64,000 bases of DNA, taken from contig OV884015.1 in the NCBI GenBank assembly GCA_930367205.1, positions 79,747,341 through 79,811,340 of the forward strand. Reading direction: 5' to 3'. The notes under the pieces are model-generated. The model saw only the letters and a program-made list of their open reading frames with translations. It did not search any database and was not told the origin of the DNA. How positions within the stretch are numbered: the stretch's first letter is position 1; each line of letters opens with the position of its first letter. Of the stretch, positions 22,506-33,177 are shown in pieces. Both the position numbers and the translations under genes were made by a program. Source of the DNA: Acanthosoma haemorrhoidale (lineage: Eukaryota; Arthropoda; Insecta; Hemiptera; Acanthosomatidae).

Positions 22506-25500
22506 GCAGAACAGCGAAAAAAACAATTATTAGAGCAAATAATAAATTAAATACTGTCAGTGGAATCTTGTTTATAGTGGGATGGCACTCAAAATAGTTC
22601 AATAGTGGTGGATTGAGAGAACAAAAGAACCGTATTAGGGAAGTTTGTCATTTTCTTCAAATAAACATTAAATAAAAAAAAAAAAGGGTTATAGGGCAAA
22701 GCTGTGTCATTTGGAGTTAAGTAAACGTATACGTAAAAAAATTACTAGATAATAAGTGATAAATTAAATCTAATCTATAAATAACGATTGTACATTAAAG
22801 GTAATTAACGCATCAGACGCTAACAAATCTAATTCGCTGTCAATGATGACAAAGATTATCAAGACCAGAAACTCCCTGGTTAAAAACGGGCAGAAAAAAA
22901 ATTCTGTCCTGAATTTATTTTTATAGAAGGGAAGGAATACACGACGAGAGAACGATAAAAGAGACAGTTATAAAATATGTTTTTATGCCCCCGAAGCAAT
23001 AAACGTGTAAGGGCTAAGAGGCATTTTATGAGCGAATAAAAGAGTAATTATCATACAGAGAAATGGAAAAGGTTTTTTACGAGGCAGATTAGGGGTAAGT
23101 GAAGGAGCAGTAAAATACCTGGGTCGGCCAATTGAAGGCAGGCCTGTCCCTGATTTACATGCAGGCCAGGAGGCTGAATGAATTAGGTATTAGTTGTAAT
23201 GGGGGGAGGGGGGGGGGGCTCGGATCCTCCATTCATAACAGGCCGCCTATAACTACCATTCTTATTGTTCGTACGCTGGCTCGTTTCTTCTTGTCCGGCA
23301 TTAATTATTCATACTGGTGCTGCCTTTTAGAGGTTCCGCTCGTATATATCGCCGAGCTAACAGTCACCTAATTATAGTCGAGTATCCCAGCTTACATAAA
23401 CTTGTCACTGTGTAAACAAATGCGGAACCCAAGGCTCTGAGTAGAAGTGGGGAGCTATTCATCGTAGATTGTTTTTCTTTTCCTTTTTGAAAACTAAGTC
23501 TGTATTTTTAAAAGGAACTCATTATCACATAAACACCTATAACAAATCAAAGCTTTTTTTATTTTAGGGCATGTAAGACTAAGTTGCAGGGACTCAGCAG
23601 ATCCTTGGAATATTTATCCTTAGCATACCTAAATGATACCCTGACTATTGGGCACTAGAGTTGAAATGCCATTGATTATCCCCATCTTGAAGTAAAAGCA
23701 ATAGGCCAAGATTTTCAAACTGGAAATGAATCGTCGCACAATACTTGTATTGTTTATTTTTTAAAGACATGATAGAGAATTCCTATTAGGAAAGTTGTTA
23801 CTCGTGGGAGGTTAGCTCAGTGGCAACACCCTACCTGAGCTAGAAATTCTTCGATAAATTGATCAACATGTGTAATCAAAAAATAATTATTAATTTTTTC
23901 AATTAGGAACAATAATAAACAATGGGCAGGTGATCTCCAATTAAAAAAAAACCCCAGGGGATCCACCGAAGATAAACCAGTGTATATTATAACTAAATGA
24001 TATGGACCAAAGAGAGATAGGTGAGAGCTGGGCCACCTACTCCAGTGTAATTAAGAGGCGAGGACGGAAACCCAACCCTACTCAATAACAGGTTCTCTCT
24101 CTCCGGGAGTGGGGAACTGGGAGGGAGGAGGGGAAAAAACGGGAGGAAGTGGGAAATTGCGTGTGAAATCGAGGCAGCACACTCGTCAGGACCATCCTGT
24201 CTCTACACCCACATACCGTACTGTCTTATACTTCATCTTCTAACCCCTGGAGGACAACAGCGTCTCAACTTAAATGCAGTGGTCAGTCCAGTCCGCCACG
24301 TTTACACTATTACCAAAAGATTATTACCAAGGGTCCTCAATCATCAAAAACTCATGGAGAAAGTTTGTAAAACTACAATTTGCTTATCCGGCTTTAATGA
24401 TTGTGATTGAAAAATCTTATACCCAATTCCTGTTATTCGTATACTGTTCACGCTCGTACCGAAAATTCATATGATCGCGTAAAAAAATCAAGCAATAAAA
24501 AAATGTTTTTAATTGAGATTTCAATAGCAATATATTTAATTGACAATTGTCTCGAAGAAAGAAAAATATGAAGTATTTTATATGAAACGCGGAATCATTT
24601 CAGTTTATCATAGAAATAATCCTGTTCTGCATTCGCTTTTTCATTAGTCTGTGCTTAACTCATTAACTTATAATCAATGAATGATTTCCTTTTAGGTCCA
24701 CTAAAAGCTCGAACCAAAGCAGGGAGTGGGGTTAATCCTATGAGGTACTTCTATTTGGGGAGCTTCAAGAAAATCTAAAATTACTTTATGTCAAGAAAGC
24801 TGAGCGGTTGCATAATGCTTCAAAATAAATAATTTTGAAATAGGATCATAAGGAATATATATATATATATTTATTTTTTTTATGTTTGAATTTTCTTTGA
24901 TTTGGTTCTTACTTCAATGACACAAACATATGGAATCCTGGGCTCGTGAAAAAAAAATGTTTCTTAACTGTACAACACCTGAAAAATTGAATTTTTCTTT
25001 GTATTATCGAAATATTTTTTTTTGTACTGTAATAGAACAGGTAGCAGGTATAATAACATTACAATTACTTGTTTTGTACTGTTATAATGGCCATAGACAT
25101 ATGGGGTAAAGAAGCCTGACTCCCAAGTACTGCGGGTTTGGTCTCACACAGGGGGTACAACTAAGATAGCATAGGCGAATTTTAGGATCTTTTTGTGGAT
25201 GTGCCGTTGTTTATTTTTTTTTTTGCATTGGTTTTGAACTAAAACGATTTTTTTTTTAAATATATAAAAGCAAAATAAATTACTTGGAAAGTGTCTTTTG
25301 GTGAGATCAGATGGGTTCGATTTCTAAGCATGATAAATTCTTTTTTCTCTGGCTGGTAGTAATTACATTTAGAGCTTGATAACCTAGCGTAGGACGGAAA
25401 TTTTTAATGTTTAAGAACAAATTAAAATATTGCCGCCTTTGATACATGCCAAATAGTTAAAAGAATATGAGGTAAAACGTTGCATACATCATTTAAAGGA

Positions 25501-26894
25501 TGATAAAGATAAGGGTTATAGCCTTATAGTATAGGGCACAGAGTATAGGGAAATTGACCGCATATTGCTGGAACAGTTTTGACTGGTTGTGTAATTAACA
25601 CTGAAACAGGACCCCACATTATAAATTAATGTTGAAACGGGAATAGCGTGGGTTTTATTAGCCAGTGGGGCCTGTCGTTAGCAAACAGAAAATGATTTCG
25701 AGAAAGCGTTCTGACTGTCACTTTCCCTGATCAGTCCTCGCATTAGCAGACATTACTCGGCTGAAGCAAGTACTAACCTGCCAGCGTCATTGGACTTGAC
25801 CAAAATTGTTCATATTCTTAACGTAACTGAAGTCATCGCTCATCTTTAATTTTTGGATCGCGCTTCTATCGAATACCTTTCTGGAACAGAACATACTAAA
25901 CTTATCTATTATTATGGGATCATTTTAACCGGATACTGTTAACACTTCCAAGCATTCAAGCTCTGCAAAGTCCTGCAGTCCTGCAAGTTAGGGTGGAACT
26001 CAGGAAGTTCGGATGTGCGATTGTCCAAGGAATCCTTACAATTTCACTACTTTGTCAGGTTTCGACTTCATTAATGGATAGGTGCCCACGAGGCCGGAGG
26101 AATTCCAAGAAGGAGGGGTTATGACGTAAGCGATGGAGGTAGGGTCAAAGGTCAGCTGACATTCCGTCAGCATTCCTCCCGCAGTACAAATTACATAGCA
26201 ACAGCAACCTTTCCAATTACCATCGGTCCGGGTCAACCGGGACGGCCGCTTACCGTGTTCAGGCGGCCGGTAGACCACTAAGGGAGGATATCGTGCAAGA
26301 GTCGACACTAAGTATGCACTCTGGACCAGATCACTCCAACATCTTGACGGGTAGAGAGCCATCGCGGTGGGGACTGCGCATGAGGTGCACATTCCAACAG
26401 AACCCTGTGGCAAAAATCTAGAGCACTTAGTATAAGGCTCTAGATTGCTGTTTAGAGTGCTCGTTCCTTTGTAGTCTACATTACTGTTTTTCGCGGAAAT
26501 GGGAAGTTTCTAAAACATTGCTAATATTTATTGGAATAGCTTTCTGGTATATGAGATGTTAGCAGTCAAAAACACTTGTAATGTTCAAAAGGGACACATT
26601 GTAGAATTGAGACGGGATTTTCCATTGCCAAAAAGAAGATAGTGATGACGTGAAGTGTGTGTATTATAAAATAAAACACATTCTGTCTCTCCACAGCAAT
26701 ATTAAGTTAGGTTAGGTTCTGTATGCGTTTTTTATATTCTAAATATATAACATAGTTCATACTTGATGTTATTAAAATTAAAAACTGGCTTTAATTTAAC
26801 AATAATAATTATTTGTGATATGGACATGAAACTAATCATGAGAACTTCTGGTCTAGTTTATTATTGAATGTGCCGGAGTGGAGTTTGTACATTA
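22506..26894. other. Intergenic DNA with three GC-richer islands
   Basis: AT-rich background with islands at about 23110-23390 (containing a G-rich run at 23199-23218), 24010-24260 and 26035-26410. The last has a 125-codon frame on the minus strand (26413-26036) that matches nothing I know. It also holds motif-dense noncoding signals: a DR1 at 26142-26154 and TGACGTAA at 26122-26129. A tRNA A-box-like string at 23821-23833 lacks the rest of a tRNA. No gene is supported. Confidence 0.45.
26142..26154 (+). promoter_or_regulatory. DR1 nuclear-receptor-type site
   Basis: GGGTCA and AGGTCA are separated by one base, a direct-repeat-1 element of the kind bound by HNF4, USP/RXR and Seven-up type receptors. 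It lies in a GC-richer island with a CRE-like TGACGTAA 13 bp upstream. This is sequence match only; occupancy is unknown. Confidence 0.35.
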
Positions 26895-27560
26895 ATAAAT
26901 AAAACATTTTTTCCCTCATATCCCCTAGTTACAAAATTAATAAGACTATTTGAATACACATTCAAATTAATCAATCTATTTACATCATTTTGCGTATAAC
27001 GTATTTATATGTACTGTAGTTGCCTACATTTATTTTTAATTGCTATCACCAATTATTATTAATATTTTGAAATGAATTGCTCATTGAACATGTTCTTGAT
27101 AAACACAAAGGTACAAAGGTGATGGATCTCACCTTTTGAATCTTAAAACTTAAAACTAATTTACATCTAACAAATAAAATCTTATCCCAATTTTCCCCAA
27201 AAGTCTGTTGCCATCGATGTGGGAAGGGTGGTGGGGTCATAGTGTTAAACACTTGGTTTTTTAGGTGCTGCAACAAATCAAAAAACCTAATAATGTGTCT
27301 CCAGAGGATGAACTCACCCACCGACGGCACACCAAACAACGGGTGCAGGTTGGTGTTCTTTAACCTATCGAGAGAGGTATGTCTTTCTTATTGTTGCTGG
27401 AGACTTTTAGCTGTATTGTCAGTTAGGTATATAGTAGAGTATATAGCGGGGCACCGTACATCAGAGCTGGCCGGAGGACACATTTATATGTCATCAGTTT
27501 GAGACGCAGCGACAAGTTGGATGAAGTTAGCGAGTGCAAAAACCTGGGTGGTACTTTTTC
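26895..27560 (-). mobile_element. LINE A/B-type tail, diverged copy
   Basis: A minus-strand 5'-truncated LINE. The 3' UTR is diverged (26895-27110), then comes a perfect hairpin at 27115-27136, the ORF end (PPFPHRWQQTFGENWD near 27200) and FGVPSVGEFI at 27339-27310. After a deletion, LKLMTYKCVLRPALMYGAPL (27530-27470) lies in another frame. The block between these (TDNTAK...NGIMRKVVRH) is partly deleted relative to the copy at 3.4 kb. Two non-overlapping frames confirm decay. Confidence 0.8.
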
Positions 27561-29259
27561 TATTTTGTTACTAAAATGGGTTGAGAAATGGAGATGCCTA
27601 TCCATTTTTTTACCCAGGTAATACGTTGAGAAAAATGGTGACTTCTCTTATAAAACACGTCTCCACAACTCTGATTATTTATACCTGAACGTTTTCAACC
27701 GAGTATCCTAAATGGTTCGAGCCGATGCTTACAACAGTACATCCCGTGTTGGCTTTCAAGGGAGTTGGTGCTTGAGTTAGTGAAGCTGTGGAAAGGGGGT
27801 TTTGTTTCATAAATAAAAGATATTGGGATTGAGCATCAAGAAAATTGTAGTCAATTAACAGCCATGAAATTAGAGCTGTGACATTTACTAATAAAATTAC
27901 GATAGAACAATCGCAAATTCGCAAGCTCGAGGAGTTTCAGTTTGAAAAACAAAAGAGCAGGATTCAATTTTGTTTAGTTGTAGATTATTGCACATTAGCA
28001 GATACGACTTAGATGTTCCGTGCACCGGAAGCAGAAAAATAAAGAAAAGCTGAAATATAATGAGGAAAAAGGAAAGCTTTGTGTGCGAGCCACGTATAGA
28101 GAATCTCTAGACCCCTTCATTAGCGAGAGGGTCAATTGTTCAGTTTTGTTAGTGGCTTAGCCTGTAATTTGAAAAGTGTCGGGGAAGCCGTGTACCTCTG
28201 GCGGCGAGTGAAATCGTTTATCCTCCACCATTAGCATTAAATAAGGGTTCGGTGATATAAGTTTGTTTCAAGCCTCTTATGGGTATTCATTGTGAACGAG
28301 TTCTTTCAACAGCCAATGCATGTCCGAACAAATTTTCTAGAAGAGTCTTCCATGTTGTGTTGTTTGGGAAGACATTTAGAATGGCGAAAAAAGTAAAACA
28401 TCGATGTATTTATGCTTTAAAACATAAATGCTGATAAATCGGACTAAAACGCCGACATTTTTGTTTGTAGGTTCAAATTTCATACCTACGCTCACTTAGC
28501 GCCATAAATGAAAGAAAATAAAGAAACATGAATTAAGTAACCACCTAAATAATTTATGAAGTTTCTATTGAGAGAGATATGAGATTAGTTTTACAAAAAC
28601 ACTTAAAACTTCTTAAACAATAATTAACTTCTAAAAAAACAAATTTTTTCAAAGGATACTTTACATGATAGATAACTATCATTTTTCTATAAAATTCCTC
28701 AATTAAAAATTCAACTTACTTCATAATTGATCGTCAACTGTTGATGTATTATCAACAATAAAATATATTTTAGGAAAGACTTCAAGCTTACTTCAACCCC
28801 CCCTTTTTTTCAAGCACCTTATCAAATAGTATATCAATATCAATACCGGTTAACATTTGTTTATATCAACTATGAACTAAGTTGTACCTTTAATTTATGG
28901 ATTTAGTTTTCTGTTAAAATAAAATATTTCCTTCAAAACAATTAGTTTCTCTTAAAAGTTAATAATTGTTCTTTTCGAATTAAATATTTTTTTGTAGAAC
29001 AAAATTGAATAGGCAAAAGGTTGTTGATGTAATATCAATAACATAAGATATTTTGGGAGAGACAACGAGCCATTTTACTCCAACATAATATAAATTTCAA
29101 CAAAAATTAACCACTATTATTATAATTCAGAGATTTTTCAACCTTTAAAAAAATAAATAATTTTCACATAATATAAATACCAATATGCATGTCTTTTTAA
29201 ATGCTAGCCTGAATAATAATTTATTGTGATATAAATCATTGGACTAATCATTGGAACTA
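27561..29259. other. AT-rich intergenic DNA, no gene seen
   Basis: A moderately GC-richer part at about 28080-28270 has no protein frame. The remainder is AT-rich with no recognised repeat ends. Confidence 0.5.
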
Positions 29260-29765
29260 GTTCAGCTAATAGTTGTCTGGAACTCCAAGAACCCTAAGAC
29301 AAAAGCTGCACGTGGGAGGGAGCCCGGTTCGCGGAACGAAGGCTGTGAGGTACATCTCCAGCCAGGGCGGTGCATGACTTGATAAATCATTTAATAACAC
29401 GTTCTGTGCTAGGGAGTTCTTGGTAAAGCTATCCAAGATCACGCGTGTCTCTTCCACGGTGGAGTCCGCCTTTCTATCCGACATTACCGGCTGTGGTTTT
29501 GGCGGCCGCAACGCGGCACGTGCTAAACTCCGCCGCGTCCAAACGCGAAAGCCGTTCCCTTCGGTTTTTATTGAAACTCGACGCGGAAAGTTCAGGGTTG
29601 CCTCATTTCGGCCGAGAAAATTGAGCCTTGGAAATCAGACTAGTTTACGACGCTCACTGGATGTGAACTCCACTTCCAAAATCATTCAGACGGTTATCCG
29701 ATTTTCCAAGACCCGAAGAGCATCATGGCCGATCACGAGTTCATACCCATTAGCAGTATAGAATC
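29260..29765. other. CpG-rich island
   Basis: A 500-bp patch is strongly enriched in G+C and CpG relative to its flanks, with GGCGGCCGC, CGCCGCGTCC and CACGTG-containing runs. Frames overlap on both strands. The 113-codon plus-strand frame begins at TTG and has an arginine-rich composition, suggesting a by-product of GC content. It could be a promoter or enhancer, or a piece of an unrecognised gene. Confidence 0.35.
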
Positions 29766-29854
29766 ATCTACAATTTTTCTTAGCATATGATATTATGGTT
29801 TTAAAATGTATTTTCTATGTAAGTGCCAGCCATCTTTCTATACCCCACCCACTT

Positions 29855-29856
<2 letters not shown>

Positions 29857-29887
<31 letters not shown>
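29857..29887. repeat. (AT)n microsatellite
   Basis: About 15 uninterrupted AT dinucleotides, 31 bp in total. Confidence 0.95.
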
Positions 29888-29892
<5 letters not shown>

Positions 29893-30154
29893 AATTATCA
29901 TATTTATTATCAGTAACCGCACCAATTACTATTCACTAAATAACGATTTTTTTTTACTATGATTTCACCGAACAAAATTTTTGCCTCTATTCATAAATAC
30001 TTTTTTTCTCTATCATCCCTTTATTTTGATATATTCGGATTTACAATATTAAGATTCTTAAACTAAATAAACAATTTTTATAATGCCAGTTTTTTGAAAT
30101 TTGAAGGAGATGGGAGAAAGATTGTAGACTAAAAATAACAACCTATTTTTCCCT

Positions 30155-30430
30155 TACAGTCTGTTGCTATTGAACGGGGAAGGGTGGTGAATTCACGGTT
30201 TTTAGGACCGGGTTTGTAAGGTGGATAAACGATATTTTTTTTCCTCCGTATCCCCCTGTTATTAAAAATTATGGAATTCAATATAGATTCTGTATAAATA
30301 AATCTATTTACAATAGGTCAATATTATATGCCCTGTAGCTTGGCTACATTTTATACAATTTTTAACAATTTTAAACTATACATTATATACATGTACATTA
30401 TACATTGATTGTCTATAAATGTTTATTAAT
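30155..30430 (-). mobile_element. LINE A tail fragments, minus strand
   Basis: Two neighbouring minus-strand pieces are present: a decayed ORF end at about 30155-30220 (ACAGTCTGTTGCTAT block), then from about 30235 a family A 3' UTR beginning at a T-run. The UTR keeps TTATTAAAAATTATGG and TAGCTTGGCTACATTTTATA. The order (ORF end nearer the tail of the next copy) implies two insertions or a rearrangement, not one continuous element. Confidence 0.7.
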
Positions 30431-31020
30431 AATAAACGAAATTTTTTTATTATAAAAAACGTATATTTGGTAGATAAACGAAATGAAATAAATAGCCATT
30501 AAAGGATAAAGTTTAGAGATACAAAACACCAGGATGGGAATGTGTTTTTCAAACTTAAAAAATTATTGAAAAAAACTACTTTTTTTTTTTTATCAACAAT
30601 AGCTCATTTTATTTATTGAAACAGCTCAGCTCAGTAACTAAAAAATAGCCTTTTGATCGAGAAATAACAACACTTTGTAAATAACTAATACATTATCACC
30701 AAAGTGTCTGTAACCATCGGGAGAAAAACTTTAAATCCTGTAAGCCCTTCCCCAACTGGTATTTGAGAAATCTTATATGAAAAATGGGCCCGATTTTTTC
30801 TCCATACTTTCTGTTATTGTATTTTAACCAAAAATTAAAAAGCACACTTCGAGGCTACAGCTTTAAAATTTTAGATCTACTGAAAAATTTGTATGAAAGA
30901 CGTCGTAGAGCAGACGATTAACATGAATGAATTCGGGTTATACATTTCATACCATCGAAAATAGATTTTTATTTGTAACCGAATAAAAAAATATTATTTA
31001 AAAAAATTTACATAAATATT

Positions 31021-31084
<64 letters not shown>

Positions 31085-32044
31085 CAGTTAATGTCGGGGT
31101 TATAACCACTGATATGTTTACACAAAGTATAGATATTACACTTCCTTATATATTACATTTATACTACCACTAAATTTAACACTATTTCTAATAAATACTC
31201 GTATTGCAAAGATTATCTATGCCCTTCCTAGGCGTGTGCCTACAATTTATAGGTCAGAAATCCCTTCCAAGAAGGGCGTAGTAGAAGTCAGGTAATTGAA
31301 ACGAAAAATGTGAATGAAACCACCCAAGAAAGTTTCACCTTGAAGTTCTAAAAACCACAATGCTCGACAAAGCATCCACAGGGGGGTTACTACACTATAC
31401 TAAAAACCGGACAATCGGAAATGGTTAATGTACCTGAGTGGAAACCGTGAATGGGATTTACGACACGGAGAGAACAGTTGCTAGTTGCTTCGGCGCCGTG
31501 GACAGAACATCGGCTGGCCCGCACGTCGCCTCGCCATGGCATGTCATTCTTGCACTGCATAACTCCCAACGGGAGGATGTGGGGACAATGCGGGCTCCCA
31601 TAACCCTCTTAAGTGCTTTTTTGGGGGCAAAGCAAAAATAAGTCCACCGTAGTTTTATCAGACCCAATGTTTCTTAGCGGAATCTAGATCATCACACAAG
31701 TGATCAAAGCAGTTTTAATAACCTGTTATTAAAGAGGATTCTTCTTGAAAATTAAACATAATGAAAAATTAACTCTCTATTCTAGGGCATTGTCCCTCTA
31801 AGAATAATGTCTAGCTGTCGTTAAAAGAAAAAAAATAACATTATAATAAAGTGATTAGCATATAAATAATAGAGCGGCTGACTGCAATGAGCCAACAGAA
31901 AAAATTGAGATAAAAAACACGAGTATAGTTGAATGACATTCACTTACAATTGCAACTAAGAAAATATAGGAATTATTACAAGGGGAAAAAAGTGTAAAAG
32001 AGCGTTTTACCAACATAGGAAAATCAATAATATAAATAAATATA
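30431..32044. other. AT-rich DNA, no gene seen
   Basis: It contains the long AT microsatellite (31024-31081) and a GC-richer patch at about 31430-31660 with opposing short frames of no recognised family. Confidence 0.5.
31024..31081. repeat. (AT)n microsatellite
   Basis: 29 uninterrupted AT dinucleotides (58 bp). It is self-complementary and can form a cruciform; its length may vary between individuals and assemblies. Confidence 0.95.
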
Positions 32045-32360
32045 ATATTTTTTTTTTTTTTTCTGGTTCAATCAATTTTATTAAGATAAAATTACAATCT
32101 GCCTTTTATTAGGCAATGAGTAATTGAGATAAATGTTATCATTCATACCATATTTACAATTATTCATTCACTCACTCATTCATACAATATTTACAAACAG
32201 CCCAGAAGCCCCCCAAGTCCACAAGGTTGTCACCTGCATCGCATGCGAAGGAGGAAGCGGAGTCTTGGGGAGTCCCCCACGCTCCTACGTCAGCCGCGTC
32301 ACTGGATAAGAGCCAGCGGAGGCTGACCAAGAGCGCGAGAGCCACAGACGCTCAGGACAT
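32045..32360 (-). mobile_element. LINE-type 3' tail (family D), with poly-A
   Basis: The minus-strand copy starts with a poly-T run (about 32047-32061), its poly-A tail. It is followed by sequence matching 11457-11659 reversed and 16095-16392 directly, including AATTACAATCTGCCTTTTAT and the GC-rich GGGGAGTCCCCCACGCTCC. It reaches at least to about 32340, where it and the 16-kb copy both read GCGCGAGA(G/T)CCACA. No intact coding sequence remains. Confidence 0.8.
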
Positions 32361-32450
32361 GATTAGAGAAACTGGCCATTGCCAGAACTCCCACTATCAC
32401 TTAGTTATAGCAGGTCACGAGGCCACTGCCGTTTTAATCTCCGAAGAGGA

Positions 32451-33177
32451 TTAAAGTTCTGCGTTCAGCTTGTCAAGTAATGATGCGTAGTATGCTCCTG
32501 TAATGGTTTTTCCTTTTTGAAGATAATCGATTAAAATAACTCCGTGACTATCCCAAAAAACAGTCGCCATCACTTTCCCAGCCGAAAAAACAGTTTTTGC
32601 TTTTTTTCGGAGCCGGTTTCCCCTTCGCAGTCCACTGTTTGGACTGTATTTTTGATTCGGGCATATAATGGTGTATCCAAGTTTCATCCACAGTAATTAA
32701 TCGGGCCTACAACTCGGATTTATTGCGCCTAAACTGTGCTAACAGAGCGTTGGAAATGTTCATTTGAACACGTTTTTGGTCTAACGTGAGCAAACGCAGC
32801 AACCAACGCGCGGACCGCTTTCTCATCCATAAATGTTGATTTAATATGTGACGAACACGTTCTTTTCACATGTTCATAACCTCTGCTATCTCTTTCACTT
32901 TAATTCGGCGGTCGTCTAGCACCATTTGGTGAACTTTGGCGATGTTTTCGTCGGTAGTTGCAGTTTTTGGACGTCCCGAACGTTCATCATCTCCCAAGAT
33001 CTTACGACCACGTTTAAATTCAGCTGCCCAAAATTTCACTGTGGTAAATAATGGTGCAGAGTCCCCATACACAGAATCCAACTCATATTTGATTTTCGTA
33101 GGCGTATTGCCTTTCAAAAACAAATATTTAATGAGAGCTCGATACTCGATTTTGTCCATTTTCATAAAAACACTCAC
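32451..33177 (-). pseudogene. mariner transposase, 3'-truncated and frameshifted
   Basis: The minus-strand frame from 33177 gives a well-preserved N-terminus: MSVFMKMDKIEYRALIKYLF, then helix-turn-helix sequence including FTTVKFWAAEFKRGR, the linker GRPKTATTDENI and a second helix-turn-helix to VMNM. After a frame change the catalytic start is visible in nucleotide sequence at 32700-32660 (VDETWIHHY, first catalytic Asp). The frame 32687-32451 then reads KKAKTVFSAGKVMATVFWDS and ends at LLDKLNAEL. The second and third catalytic aspartates and the 3' end are missing, so it is inactive. It is a different mariner lineage from the 5.4-kb element and looks younger in its N-terminal part. No terminal repeats were found. 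Confidence 0.9.

Noticed and set aside
23817..23870. Possible tRNA start (TAGCTCAGTGG)
   Set aside because: There is a good A-box match and an 8-bp TAGCTCAG/CTGAGCTA hairpin, but no B-box, T-arm or acceptor stem follows.
29420..29761. 113-codon arginine-rich frame in a CpG island
   Set aside because: It starts at TTG, and its composition follows local GC content; a competing frame exists on the other strand.
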